Of a DNA stretch of 43,083 nt, positions 8,473 to 17,075 are shown one piece after another. The stretch's first letter is position 1; the number at the start of each line of letters is the position of its first letter. The notes under the pieces are model-generated. The model did not search any database. It was not told where the DNA came from and saw only the letters and a program-made list of their open reading frames with translations. The DNA comes from Planctomycetota bacterium (lineage in GTDB: Bacteria > Planctomycetota > MHYJ01 > JACQXL01): NCBI GenBank assembly GCA_016235865.1, contig JACRIK010000024.1, positions 1-43,083 of the forward strand. Direction: 5' to 3'. Both the position numbers and the translations under genes were made by a program.

Positions 8473-9348
8473 ATGCATAAAGTTGTGATTATCGGTACCG
8501 GTCAGGTCGGTCAGACAGTGGGTTACCTATTAAATCATTCCGGCAAATATAAAGTAGTCGGGGTTTGGGACCGAAAATTAAATAATGCCCGGCAGGCCAC
8601 AAGGTTTATCGGCAATGGTGCCAGGATTTATAGAGACAAGGCAGCGGCGGTCCAGCCGGCTGATATCATCTTTATCACCACGCCGGACGGCGCCATCCAG
8701 GATGTCTGCCGCGCGATTTTCTCAGGCGGGCGCATATACCGCGATAAAATTGTCATCCATTGCAGCGGCAGCCAGCCATCTGATATTCTTAAGAGTGCCA
8801 TGCAGCACCATAACGTGCACATTGCATCGCTTCATCCAATGCAGACCTTCGCCAATAAACCGGAAACAGTCCGGAGTTTCAAAGGGACTTATTGCGCCTA
8901 TGAAGGCCAGCGTAAGGCCATGCCGATAGTCCGGAATATCATCAGCGCCTTGGGCGGAAAACCAGTCGAGATTAAGGCCAAGGATAAGACGCTCTATCAT
9001 ATCGGGTGCGTCTTTGCCTCTAATTACCTGGTTACCCTGATAAAAGCATCGCAGGACTTCATGAGGAAGTGCGAATTTAAGGACAAGGATATATTGCAAG
9101 CCATCCGGCCACTGGTTGATTCAAGCATTAAGAATATAATGACCATCGGTCCGGCCTCGGCGCTGACCGGTCCGATTAGCCGGGGCGATGTGCTGACTAT
9201 AAAGAATCACTTGAAGGCAATCAGGAAAAATATGAGGCATTATCTGCCTTTATACCGGGAACTAGGCCGGCATACGGTGTGGATTGCCTTGGATAAGAAG
9301 AGCATTAATAAATCGCAGGGGCGGCGATTGAAAAGGGGGTTGAGATGA
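8473..9348 (+). CDS. Rossmann-fold and DUF2520 protein
   Basis: This 291-residue protein starts with a nucleotide-binding Rossmann motif (VVIIGTGQVGQTVGYLL), then ADIIFITTPDGAI and HCSGSQPSDIL, which is typical of the 'Rossmann-like plus DUF2520' family. The C-terminal half (SLHPMQTFANK, NYLVTLIKASQDF, ALTGPISRGD) is the helical DUF2520 domain. The fold is that of ketopantoate or 6-phosphogluconate dehydrogenase relatives, so an NAD(P)-dependent oxidoreductase is likely, but the substrate is unknown. The stop codon overlaps the start of the shikimate kinase gene (ATGA), indicating translational coupling. Confidence 0.85.
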   Translation: MHKVVIIGTGQVGQTVGYLLNHSGKYKVVGVWDRKLNNARQATRFIGNGARIYRDKAAAVQPADIIFITTPDGAIQDVCRAIFSGGRIYRDKIVIHCSGSQPSDILKSAMQHHNVHIASLHPMQTFANKPETVRSFKGTYCAYEGQRKAMPIVRNIISALGGKPVEIKAKDKTLYHIGCVFASNYLVTLIKASQDFMRKCEFKDKDILQAIRPLVDSSIKNIMTIGPASALTGPISRGDVLTIKNHLKAIRKNMRHYLPLYRELGRHTVWIALDKKSINKSQGRRLKRGLR

Positions 9349-9887
9349 ATATCATTTTAGTCGGTTTCCGGGGCACGGGCAAGACCAGCGTGGGCGAATT
9401 ATTGGCCCGGGAAATAAAATGGAAGTTTGTCGATGCGGATCAGTATATCGAGAAACGCTACGGTTTTATGATTGCCGAACTGTTCGAGAAACAGGGCGAG
9501 TCGTTGTTTCGGATGCTGGAGTCTGATGTGATAAATGAGCTGTGCAAGCTGGATTCGCACGTCATTGCGGCCGGCGGCGGGGCGGTCCTGAAATATAAGA
9601 ACGTTAAGAATCTCAAGCGCAATGGCATGGTTTTTCTTCTGGAGGCGGATTGCGACGTGGTTTACCAGCGGATTATGAAGGACGACAAGGCCGGCAAAAC
9701 CAGGCCGCGGCTGACCAGGAAAAACATGTATGATGAGATAAAATCGCTCATGGAATTCCGGGTGCCATACTATAAGCAGGCAGCTGACTACACCATCAAC
9801 ACTACAAAGTCAAATCCCAAGGGCGTGGTTCATAATATCTGCGAGATTTTGAGAACCAAATCCATCATTCCGTATACAACCGATTAA
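9345..9887 (+). CDS. aroK: Shikimate kinase
   Basis: This 180-residue P-loop kinase phosphorylates shikimate to shikimate 3-phosphate, one step before AroA, which is encoded about 8 kb downstream. It has Walker A GFRGTGKT near residue 10, the shikimate-binding DADQYIEKRYG, the central AAGGGAVL and the lid region TRPRL. Length is normal for AroK. It overlaps the DUF2520 gene by 4 bp and is followed after 1 bp by the DUF2851 gene, so the three are one transcription unit. A gluconate kinase is unlikely given the D-x-D...GGG pattern. Confidence 0.92.
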   Translation: MNIILVGFRGTGKTSVGELLAREIKWKFVDADQYIEKRYGFMIAELFEKQGESLFRMLESDVINELCKLDSHVIAAGGGAVLKYKNVKNLKRNGMVFLLEADCDVVYQRIMKDDKAGKTRPRLTRKNMYDEIKSLMEFRVPYYKQAADYTINTTKSNPKGVVHNICEILRTKSIIPYTTD

Positions 9888-9888
9888 T

Positions 9889-11415
9889 ATGGGATATCCG
9901 AAAATAGCCGATGTTTTCACGGCCTTTCCCAGGGCAAGGCAATATCGTTTATTAAGGGACAAGGTTTCAGGCATTCCCAAACCGCGCAATGTCCTGCAAT
10001 GCGCTGATAAGAAACGGGAACCGGAATTGGAGAAGATAACCGAGAAATTCATTTACTACCTTTGGGCTGAACAGCCGCTTAAAGGGCTTACCTATCGGAC
10101 TTCGGATGATAAAGAAATCAGGATAGTCTCTTCGGGACTGTGGAATTCCAGCCCGGGCCCTGATTTTACCGAGGCAAGGTTTTATATCGGCGGGAAATTA
10201 TACCAGGGCGACGTGGAGATGCATCTCTATTCCTCGGACTGGTATTATCATAAGCATCACCTGGATAACCGCTATAATAATCTGGTTCTTCATATCACGC
10301 TTTGGGATGATGCGCAGAAGCCCATCAGGTTGAACAACAAGAAAGAAGTGTCCCAGGTTATCCTGGCGCCGCTCCTGCGGGATAAATTGGAGGATATTGA
10401 CAAGCTTCTGGAACTTGATGTCTCAATAAATCAGGGACAGTATTTTACCGCACCGGGCCGGTGTCATTCATTGATTAACCGGGCAATTCCCCAAAAGACC
10501 GCTTCCTTCCTGGAAGGCGCCGGCGAGTCGCGAATGCTGCGCAAGATGGAAAATCTGGCCGGGCGATTAGAGAGATTTAATAACGACTACGAAGAGGTGT
10601 TATACCAGGGGATAATGGGCGCGTTGGGTTACCGGAATAATCAACTCCCGTTCCTGCAACTGGCTGAGAACGTGCCGTATAAGAGAATAAAGCAAATCAT
10701 TAAACAGTATCCAGTGGATAAGAGACCGTTGGTTATTCAATCCGCATTGCTTAATGTTGCCGGGCTTACGCCGGAGATTCCGGATAATTTCACTGAGCCG
10801 GCAAGATATTATCTTAAATGCTTGAATGAGTTTGCCGATTTGTCAGATGGTTTAAAAAGAATAGGATTGGACTGGCAGATACCTGGTGGCCGGCCGGCTA
10901 ATTCTCCATGTCGCCGGATAGCCGGAATGAGTTATCTCCTGACTAAAGAGCCGTCTCTACTTGACGGAATAATCAAGATTATAACCAATCAGCCAGACAT
11001 CAGAAAAGAGTTGATTGGATTACTCTCTGTTCCGGCTACAGGCTTCTGGGCAACACATAGCACCTTTGATAGCAAGCCGTTTACCAAAGAATACGCCCTG
11101 ATTGGCAAGGAGCGGGCGGATGCGATTATCCTGAACGTGGTTATCCCGCTGGTATGGCTCTATTCCCAATCCGAGAAGAATAACGCCTTACAGGAGGCGG
11201 TACTGCGACTCTATCGCTCGTATCCTAAGCTGATGGAGAATTATTACACCCGTTTTATGAAGCAGCGTCTTTTTAAGTCAGACCCGAAACTCTATTTAGG
11301 TGCGGTTAATACCGCTTCAACCCAGCAGGGTTTGATAGAGATATTTACTGACTTCTGCAAAAAAGGCTACGAGGGCTGTGAGCACTGTGGTCTGCTGGAA
11401 TGGCTCAAGAACTAA
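9889..11415 (+). CDS. DUF2851 family protein
   Basis: This 508-residue protein belongs to the DUF2851 family, recognised by the N-terminal block SSGLWNSSPGPDFTEARF, the neighbouring GDVEMHLYSSDWYYHKHH and the phrase NNLVLHITLW. These resemble an unusual PD-(D/E)xK-like or beta-rich core with conserved Asp, Glu and His residues, but no function has been established. The C terminus ends with a Cys-containing segment (CKKGYEGCEHCGLLEWL). The gene starts 1 bp after shikimate kinase, with no SD, implying coupled translation. The family is common in Bacteroidetes and also occurs in Planctomycetes-like genomes. Confidence 0.85.
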   Translation: MGYPKIADVFTAFPRARQYRLLRDKVSGIPKPRNVLQCADKKREPELEKITEKFIYYLWAEQPLKGLTYRTSDDKEIRIVSSGLWNSSPGPDFTEARFYIGGKLYQGDVEMHLYSSDWYYHKHHLDNRYNNLVLHITLWDDAQKPIRLNNKKEVSQVILAPLLRDKLEDIDKLLELDVSINQGQYFTAPGRCHSLINRAIPQKTASFLEGAGESRMLRKMENLAGRLERFNNDYEEVLYQGIMGALGYRNNQLPFLQLAENVPYKRIKQIIKQYPVDKRPLVIQSALLNVAGLTPEIPDNFTEPARYYLKCLNEFADLSDGLKRIGLDWQIPGGRPANSPCRRIAGMSYLLTKEPSLLDGIIKIITNQPDIRKELIGLLSVPATGFWATHSTFDSKPFTKEYALIGKERADAIILNVVIPLVWLYSQSEKNNALQEAVLRLYRSYPKLMENYYTRFMKQRLFKSDPKLYLGAVNTASTQQGLIEIFTDFCKKGYEGCEHCGLLEWLKN

Positions 11416-11424
11416 TCTGTAGCT

Positions 11425-12447
11425 CTATTTGTATTTTTTCCATCTCCTATGGAACCAAATCCATTGTTCCGGCGCCCGGCGGATTATCTTTTCTATCTCC
11501 GAAAGATATAGCTGGGTTAGTTGTTTGATATCTTCATCCTTATTGCCGCTCGGCTGGAATCGGACCGGCTCTTTGACGCTGATGGTGTAGTGAATCCGGA
11601 ATCTGGTATCCTGCTCGCTGTCAGCCCCGTTAGAAGCGTCTAATCGCGATGGGGTAGATCTACTTGGAATATTATGGCTTTGGTTGTGTTCGCTTCTAAC
11701 GGGGTCATAGTGTACGCCGTAAGGGATTAGCGGCGCGCCGGTTTTGAGATGCAGGTTGGCCGGGCCCCACATGGCCGGCGCGGTTCGGCCGAAGAATTCC
11801 GCGTCCACGCCCTCGTCACGGCCGGTTTGGTCAATGAGCATAATTACCGCCTCGCCTCTATTAAGCGCCGCTTCGCAGTGCCTGATAGCGCCTTTGGTCG
11901 GAATGATGTTAACTTTACAGCGCAGGCGGAATCGGTTCATCATGTTGTTTAAGTAGGGATTGACGTATTGGAATGCCACCAGGTTTATCGGGAAGCCCTT
12001 TTTAGCCAGCTCGTTTATGCCGATCTCCCAGTTGCCCAGATGGCCGGAAATCAGGAGTACTCCGCGGTTTTCTTTTAAAGCCCGGTCTATTACCTCGGTG
12101 TTCTCAAATCTGATGTGTTTCTTGTCAGAAAGGTGGATTAATCTGTCCATATAGAGCATGTGTACGAATGACAGGGCGAAATATTCAAATGTCCTTCGGG
12201 CCAACTGGTATGCCGCGTCTGGTGTTGTCACTACCGGAGGTTTAGCCAGTTGAATATTTTCAATTGTTATATTCCGGTATTTCCCGGCCAAGCCATAGCC
12301 GAATCTGACTGTATTTATGACCAGCGAGGTGGCAATTTCATACGGCAGGGCGGTCAGGAAGAAAGCCAGCCAGCGGAAGATAAAATACTCGCCCCAAAAT
12401 ATCAGGCCCTTGGGGACCGGCACCCGGCGCCAACTCTGTAAGTTCAT
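11425..12447 (-). CDS. Lysophospholipid/lipid A acyltransferase (LpxL/HtrB family)
   Basis: This 340-residue inner-membrane acyltransferase has an N-terminal hydrophobic segment and the catalytic H-x4-D/E motif GHLGNWE (His136, Glu141). RGEAVIMLIDQTGRD and EFFGRTAPAMWGPA follow, as in LpxL, which adds secondary acyl chains to lipid A. The C terminus (PEQWIWFHRRWKKYK) is the family's usual W.H.RW end. The protein is longer than the usual ~300 residues. Residues about 249-275 (SEHNQSHNIPSRSTPSRLD and the following stretch) are coded by an 80-bp palindromic element and interrupt the usual PVR...RFRI segment. The gene is convergent with the DUF2851 gene. The exact acyl acceptor is not known. Confidence 0.88.
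   Translation of the reverse strand: MNLQSWRRVPVPKGLIFWGEYFIFRWLAFFLTALPYEIATSLVINTVRFGYGLAGKYRNITIENIQLAKPPVVTTPDAAYQLARRTFEYFALSFVHMLYMDRLIHLSDKKHIRFENTEVIDRALKENRGVLLISGHLGNWEIGINELAKKGFPINLVAFQYVNPYLNNMMNRFRLRCKVNIIPTKGAIRHCEAALNRGEAVIMLIDQTGRDEGVDAEFFGRTAPAMWGPANLHLKTGAPLIPYGVHYDPVRSEHNQSHNIPSRSTPSRLDASNGADSEQDTRFRIHYTISVKEPVRFQPSGNKDEDIKQLTQLYLSEIEKIIRRAPEQWIWFHRRWKKYK
11625..11704. repeat. 80-bp palindromic element inside the acyltransferase gene
   Basis: Perfect 14-nt terminal arms, CCCCGTTAGAAGCG (11625-11638) and CGCTTCTAACGGGG (11691-11704), enclose 52 nt. An internal perfect palindrome GTAGATCTAC lies at 11654-11663, near the centre. The element stays open in the gene's frame and codes for about 27 polar residues that the family normally lacks. 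Confidence 0.85.
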
Positions 12448-12572
12448 ATTAAATCAAGTATACAGTAGCCAGTAAACAGTAGACAGGAATAAATTAGCAA
12501 ATCTATACTCATAATCAACTTATCTATTTCTTTTTATTGACCAGGCGGTCTTTATAGTATTATCTATTAGGG
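12448..12572. promoter_or_regulatory. Divergent intergenic region with stutter repeat and candidate pgi promoter
   Basis: A heptamer stutter (ACAGTAG, CCAGTAA, ACAGTAG, ACAGGAA; 12462-12489) is followed by a possible pgi promoter: TTGACC (12537-12542), 15 nt, TATTAT (12558-12563). The -10 box ends 9 nt before the ATG, so the mRNA would have almost no leader. The stutter is clear; the promoter is suggestive only. Confidence 0.4.
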
Positions 12573-13964
12573 ATGATAGAACTGGATTTCAATAATATAC
12601 TCTATAATGTTTTAGGTCCGTCGCACAGTATCGGCGAGCCGGAACTGTATAACGCCATCAAGGATAATGCCCGTATCTGCCAGGAAATCCAGGATGAACG
12701 CAAAGAGCATAAGCACGCGTTCTTGGATTTGCCGTATCAGGATGTCGCTGGAATACTCTCCTTTGCCCGCGCCAATGCCAAGAAATACGAGAATATCGTG
12801 GTTCTGGGCATCGGAGGTTCGGCATTAGGCGCCCGGACATTGTTTGAGGCGTTAAAGCCGCCGTTCTATAACCTGATGAGCGCCAAACAGCGTCAGGGGT
12901 TCCCATGGCTGTTTATTCTTGATAATATTGATTCGGCCGAGACCAAGGCGTTGTTTCAGGTCATCAATCCCAAGAAGACGCTTTTTAATGTGGTTAGCAA
13001 ATCAGGCGAGACCACCGAGACCATTGCCTCCCTGCTGGTTACTTTAGGGATATTAAAGAAGGCAGTGGGTAGGAGTTATCGCAAAAATCTGGTGATTACC
13101 ACTGACAAGGGCAAGGGATTCCTGCGTCGGCTGACTGACCAAGAAGGCATAACATCATTTAATACGCCGGATGATGTCCAGGGACGTTATGCAGTCTTGA
13201 GCTCGGTGGGATTACTGCCGGCCGCCCTTATCGGCATTGATATAAAGAAAATATTAAAGGGCGCCGCGTCTGTGGACAATATGGTCAAGACATCCGGCCC
13301 GCAAATCAATCCGGCCTACATCTCGGCTCTGGTGAATTTTATCTATGACCGCGAGAAGAGCAAGAATATCCTTGTTATGATGCCGTATTCGGCACAGCTC
13401 AAGGCGTTTGCCGAGTGGTTCAGGCAAATCTATCCGGAGAGCTTGGCTAAGCGCTATGACCGGGATAATAAAGAGGTCTATACCGGCCCGACCGTGATGA
13501 ATGCCCTGGGCGCGACTGACCAGCATTCCCAGATTCAGTTATACAACGAAGGCCCGAATAATAAGTTGATTGTGTTCGTGGAAGTGGAGACAACCAAGGA
13601 TAAACTCATTATGCCAAAACTGGATGATGAGAGCAGCTCGTTCCTGGCCGGCCGGTCCTTGCATGAATTGATGATGATTGAAAAGAAAGCCACTGCTTAT
13701 GCCTTGGTCCAGTCCCGGCGCCCGAATTACACCATCCGGCTTAAGGAAATCTCCGAGGAGAGCATCGGCGCATTATTATATTTCTGCCAATTGGTTACGG
13801 CCTATGCCGGCAAGCTCTATAAGGTTAATCCGTATAATCAGCCGGGAGTGGAAGCCGGCAAGCGCGCTACCTTCGGTTTGATGGGCAAAAAAGGATATGA
13901 AAAAGAGGTGGCGGATGTTATCAACACGGTAACCAAAGATAAACGCTGGATAATGAGAATGTAA
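12573..13964 (+). CDS. pgi: Glucose-6-phosphate isomerase
   Basis: This 463-residue enzyme interconverts glucose 6-phosphate and fructose 6-phosphate. Family segments are VVLGIGGSALGARTLFEAL, FNVVSKSGETTETIASLLV (phosphate binding SKSGETTET), ATDQHSQIQLYNEGPNNK and the C-terminal AGKLYKVNPYNQPGVEAGK with its catalytic lysine. Length fits the shorter bacterial/archaeal Pgi type (about 450). The start ATG has no well-spaced SD and sits just downstream of a -10-like box. The gene is followed by a short spacer containing AGCGTAG-type heptamers and then a thiolase gene on the same strand. Confidence 0.94.
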   Translation: MIELDFNNILYNVLGPSHSIGEPELYNAIKDNARICQEIQDERKEHKHAFLDLPYQDVAGILSFARANAKKYENIVVLGIGGSALGARTLFEALKPPFYNLMSAKQRQGFPWLFILDNIDSAETKALFQVINPKKTLFNVVSKSGETTETIASLLVTLGILKKAVGRSYRKNLVITTDKGKGFLRRLTDQEGITSFNTPDDVQGRYAVLSSVGLLPAALIGIDIKKILKGAASVDNMVKTSGPQINPAYISALVNFIYDREKSKNILVMMPYSAQLKAFAEWFRQIYPESLAKRYDRDNKEVYTGPTVMNALGATDQHSQIQLYNEGPNNKLIVFVEVETTKDKLIMPKLDDESSSFLAGRSLHELMMIEKKATAYALVQSRRPNYTIRLKEISEESIGALLYFCQLVTAYAGKLYKVNPYNQPGVEAGKRATFGLMGKKGYEKEVADVINTVTKDKRWIMRM

Positions 13965-14054
13965 GCGTAGAGCGTTGAGCGTATAGCACATTCGCTGCGC
14001 TCAGTGTAAACTCCGAGCGTAGAGCGCAAGACGCATGAAGAGAAGGATGAAATT
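13965..14054. repeat. Heptamer stutter and dispersed repeat between pgi and the thiolase
   Basis: The region right after the pgi stop codon runs AGCGTAG, AGCGTTG, AGCGTAT, AGCACAT (period 7). It is followed by a block (TTCGCTGCGCTCAGTGTAAA, about 13990-14009) closely related to one at about 37846-37865 and to the reverse complement of part of aroA near 18270. The last bases hold the SD AAGGA for the thiolase ATG at 14055. Confidence 0.7.
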
Positions 14055-15230
14055 ATGAAAAAAGTAGTTATTACCCACGCCAAGCGCACACCCATCGGTA
14101 AATTCCTGGGCGCATTTGCCAATACTACAGCCGTTGATTTGGGCGTTACGGCCGTAAAAGGGGTGCTGGCCGAATCCAAACTTGACCCGAAACTGGTTGA
14201 GGAAGTAATCATCGGCAATGCCCGCCAGGCCGGGAATAAACCCAATCCGGGCCGGCAGGTGAGTTTCTTCTCCGGTATCCCGCAGGAGACACCGGCCTAT
14301 ACGGTCAATAAGGCCTGCGGCTCGGGCTTGAAGGCAATCATCCTGGCTTATCAGTCAATAATGCTGGGCGACACCGAGATTATCGTGGCCGGCGGCACGG
14401 AGAATATGTCCCGGGTGCCATTTATGCTGGAAAAGGCCCGGGATGGTTATCGGCTGGGAAATTCCAAACTCATAGACGGCATGTATCACGACGGACTGCT
14501 CTGTCCGCTCTCTAACCTGATTATGGGCCAGACGGCTGAGAATCTGGTTGACAAATATAAAATCTCACGCGAGGAACAGGACCAATTCGCGCTCAACAGC
14601 CAGCACAAGTGCGAACAGGCCCGCAAGGCGAATAAGTTCAAGGAAGAGCTCGTGCCGGTAATGATAAAAGAAAAAGGTAAGATGGTTGAATTCTATACCG
14701 ATGAGAATGCCCGGGACGGCGTAAAAATAGAATCGCTGGCAAAATTAGAGCCGGTATTTAAAAAGGGCGGCACGGTGCATCCCGGTAATGCCTGCGGTAT
14801 TGCGGACAGCGCGGCCGCGGTATTGGTCATGTCCGAAGACAAGGCCAAGGAATTGGGCTATAAGCCGATGGCGTATATTACCGGTTATGCCACAGCCGGG
14901 GTTGACCCGGCATATATGGGCATTGCTCCGGTGCCGGCTATTCGCAAGCTGGAGCAGAAGACCGGGCAGAAACTGGCTGACTTTGATTTGATAGAGCTCA
15001 ACGAGGCATTTGCCGCACAGGTGATTGCCGATGACCGGGAACTGCATCTGGATATGAGCCGGGTCAATGTCAATGGCGGGTCTATTGCATTGGGGCATCC
15101 GATTGGCTCAACCGGTTGCCGGATTGTGGTCACGCTCCTGCACGAGATGCAGAAGCGCAACGCCCAAAAAGGCCTGGCCTCGCTCTGTATGTCCGGTGGA
15201 ATGGGCATGGCTGTGAGTTTCACACGGTGA
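14055..15230 (+). CDS. Acetyl-CoA acetyltransferase (thiolase)
   Basis: This 391-residue thiolase would condense or cleave acetoacetyl-CoA or longer 3-ketoacyl-CoA. The acyl-accepting cysteine is in NKACGSGLKAI (about residue 88). The NEAFAAQ motif and the catalytic His in GGSIALGHPIGSTG follow, and the second cysteine is in SLCMSGGMGMAV near the end. Length is standard. Start choice is supported by AAGGA upstream of ATG. It is not next to other fatty-acid genes, so it may serve acetoacetyl-CoA formation. Its last ~40 nt recur at 16130-16204 beyond the Bro-N gene. Confidence 0.93.
   Translation: MKKVVITHAKRTPIGKFLGAFANTTAVDLGVTAVKGVLAESKLDPKLVEEVIIGNARQAGNKPNPGRQVSFFSGIPQETPAYTVNKACGSGLKAIILAYQSIMLGDTEIIVAGGTENMSRVPFMLEKARDGYRLGNSKLIDGMYHDGLLCPLSNLIMGQTAENLVDKYKISREEQDQFALNSQHKCEQARKANKFKEELVPVMIKEKGKMVEFYTDENARDGVKIESLAKLEPVFKKGGTVHPGNACGIADSAAAVLVMSEDKAKELGYKPMAYITGYATAGVDPAYMGIAPVPAIRKLEQKTGQKLADFDLIELNEAFAAQVIADDRELHLDMSRVNVNGGSIALGHPIGSTGCRIVVTLLHEMQKRNAQKGLASLCMSGGMGMAVSFTR
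15181..15220 (+). repeat. Left copy of duplicated thiolase 3' end
   Basis: These 40 nt code for the thiolase C terminus (LCMSGGMGMAVSF). They are repeated almost exactly at 16130-16204, where a 35-bp segment splits the copy. Apart from that segment I count about two mismatches. The two copies bracket the Bro-N gene like a target-site or attachment-site duplication. Confidence 0.8.
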
Positions 15231-15271
15231 CCCTGTGGGTCTTGGCAAAATAATATCTGGGAAATACTAAT

Positions 15272-16123
15272 ATGAATAAAGAGTTACCTATTACTAAAAT
15301 AGTCGTTTTTAGAGGTAAGGACATCAGGAAAACAATTTATAATAATGAATGGTGGTTTTCAATAGTTGATATTATTGAGGTATTAACTGGCAGTGACAGG
15401 CCCAGAAAATACTGGAATGACCTCAAGAAAAATCTTCTAACAGAGGGCTATTTTGAGTTGTCCGAGAAAATCGGACAACTCAAATTGCAGTCGTCAGACG
15501 GAAAATATTATCAAACCGATTGCGCCAATACCGAAACGATGTTTCGTATTATCCAGTCTATTCCTTCACCTAAGGCGGAACCATTCAAACGTTGGCTGGC
15601 GCGGGTGGGTTATGAGCGGGTTAAGGAAATAGAAGACCCTGAGATTGCCACCAAGCGAACCCGGGCTTTGTATAAAGCCAAGGGTTACAGCGATGCCTGG
15701 ATAGAAAAAAGAATGCGCGGTATTGCTATCCGCGAAGAATTAACCGATGAGTGGCAGAAACGGGGCGTTAAAGAAGAAAAAGAATATGCGATTTTGACCG
15801 CTGAAATATCTAAGGCCGCTTTTGGCTTGACTCCAAGCCAGTATAAAATAGTTAAAGGACTGAAACGAGAGAATCTGCGAGACCATATGAATGATTTGGA
15901 ACTGATTTTCTCTATGTTAGGTGAAGCATCTACTACAGAAATAGCCCGAAGCAAAAATCATCAAGGATTTGGTGAGAACAAATATGCCGCCCGGCAAGGT
16001 GGTGCGGTGGCAGGTAAAGCCAGAAAAGACCTTGAGAGAAAAAGCGGTAAAAAAGTTGTCTCAAGGCAGAACTATCTGCACCAACCACAAAACAGGAAAT
16101 TGTTAGATACTGGAAATGAATAA
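15272..16123 (+). CDS. Bro-N / DinD-like protein
   Basis: This 283-residue protein has an N-terminal Bro-N-type domain (about 5-115: VVFRGKDIRKTIYNNEWWFS, VDIIEVLTGSDRPRKYW, ETMFRIIQSIPSPKAEPFKR), as in phage antirepressors. The C-terminal region (SMLGEASTTEIARSKNHQG, GGAVAGKARKDLERKSGKKV) resembles DNA-damage-inducible protein D. Such proteins are typical of phages and mobile DNA and may bind DNA; the function here is unknown. Base composition is AT-richer than the flanking genes. It is flanked by a duplicated thiolase tail, so it probably arrived by insertion. ATG 15272 has no strong SD. Confidence 0.82.
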   Translation: MNKELPITKIVVFRGKDIRKTIYNNEWWFSIVDIIEVLTGSDRPRKYWNDLKKNLLTEGYFELSEKIGQLKLQSSDGKYYQTDCANTETMFRIIQSIPSPKAEPFKRWLARVGYERVKEIEDPEIATKRTRALYKAKGYSDAWIEKRMRGIAIREELTDEWQKRGVKEEKEYAILTAEISKAAFGLTPSQYKIVKGLKRENLRDHMNDLELIFSMLGEASTTEIARSKNHQGFGENKYAARQGGAVAGKARKDLERKSGKKVVSRQNYLHQPQNRKLLDTGNE

Positions 16124-16129
16124 ACAACC

Positions 16130-16204
16130 CGCTCTGTATGTCCGGCGGAATGGGTTTACCCTGACGCCGATGTCTATTGTCGGAATGGCATGGCGGTGAG
16201 TTTT
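16130..16204 (+). pseudogene. Right copy of thiolase 3' end, split by a 35-bp insert
   Basis: The sequence repeats the thiolase end (CGCTCTGTATGTCCGG onward). After GGAATGGG it is interrupted by a segment that regenerates the 8-mer CGGAATGG (16146-16153 and 16181-16188, period 35). It then continues as CATGGCGGTGAGTTT. It is too short to be a gene and is best read as a remnant or flank of the Bro-N insertion. Confidence 0.75.
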
Positions 16205-16219
16205 GCTACAAAATAGTAT

Positions 16220-16891
16220 ATGGACTTTAAATCTAGATTGGCCTATTTTAGAAACAATATTTTAATAATCCTGCTTGTATCGTTGCCCATACCACTTGCC
16301 ACTCTTGTTTTGCCATCTTTAAGAGTTTTACCTGGGCCAGCCACTGTTGGTGTTTTGGCTGACTTTGGTAATTTTTGCTTAGCAATACCATTTCTATTAA
16401 CTTTTTTTATATTTAGGTATATTGCGATCCCCTGTCTGATTATCGGATTTATAATCGGTAGAAAAGGTAATATTATTGCGTTGATTGGGTTGGTATTGTT
16501 AATTATATGGCTTGGACAGGAAGCATCGTGGCGAGGTACATATAAAATACGAACATGGGCAATGCATAAAGCAGCGGGAAGGTCCGAGCCTATTATTAAT
16601 GCCCTGAAACAGTTTAAGGAAAAGAATGGCAGTTATCCAGTGGGGTTAGAAGAATTAATTCCGTACCACCTTTCCAATATTCCAGACACTGGAATGAGTC
16701 ATTATAGAAAATACGAATACACTAAAAAGTCTGAATACCATGAAGCAGGCGGATACGAACTATGGATAAAGACACCTATTGGCGGTATAAACTGGGACGT
16801 GTTTGTATACTGGCCATCAGAAAACTATCCAAGTAGAATGAAAGGTGGCTCTGTTGAAAGGATTAGTAAGTGGGCTTATGTTCATGAGTAA
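16220..16891 (+). CDS. Membrane protein with pseudopilin-like C-terminal region
   Basis: I do not recognise this 223-residue protein as a named family. It has about three hydrophobic segments (13-35, 50-80 and 84-100). A soluble region follows, with SEPIINALKQFKEKNGSYP at 122-140, similar to the 'ALxxYxxxNGxYP' stretch after the helix in GspG-like pseudopilins. The N-terminal prepilin signal is absent. The gene is AT-rich, like the adjacent Bro-N gene and unlike most neighbours. It starts just after the duplicated thiolase tail, with no clear SD. It may be part of the same imported segment. Confidence 0.65.
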   Translation: MDFKSRLAYFRNNILIILLVSLPIPLATLVLPSLRVLPGPATVGVLADFGNFCLAIPFLLTFFIFRYIAIPCLIIGFIIGRKGNIIALIGLVLLIIWLGQEASWRGTYKIRTWAMHKAAGRSEPIINALKQFKEKNGSYPVGLEELIPYHLSNIPDTGMSHYRKYEYTKKSEYHEAGGYELWIKTPIGGINWDVFVYWPSENYPSRMKGGSVERISKWAYVHE

Positions 16892-16997
16892 TTATAGAAA
16901 TTCCGGTAACGCCACGCCCAAATAGCCCCGGCTGATTTTTAACCTTGAATTCGGGGGACGCCCCTCCTGCGGCAGGCAGGCCAGATGCCGTTCCCGG

Positions 16998-17060
16998 ACA
17001 TCCCCGACTGAAATGGGGACATCCCCGACCGGAATGGGGACATCCCCAGCCGAGACGGGG
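16998..17060. repeat. Three-copy 21-bp array with GGGGACATCCCC junctions
   Basis: There are three 21-bp units (16998, 17019, 17040), each beginning ACATCCCC and ending GGGG. At each junction GGGGA-CA-TCCCC can form a 5-bp hairpin or a protein-binding palindrome. Confidence 0.85.
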
Positions 17061-17075
17061 ACACCCTTTTAAGGA

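Noticed and set aside
16130-16204. Short gene at the duplicated thiolase tail
   Set aside because: The frame is broken by the 35-bp insert and has no start; it is a duplicated fragment.
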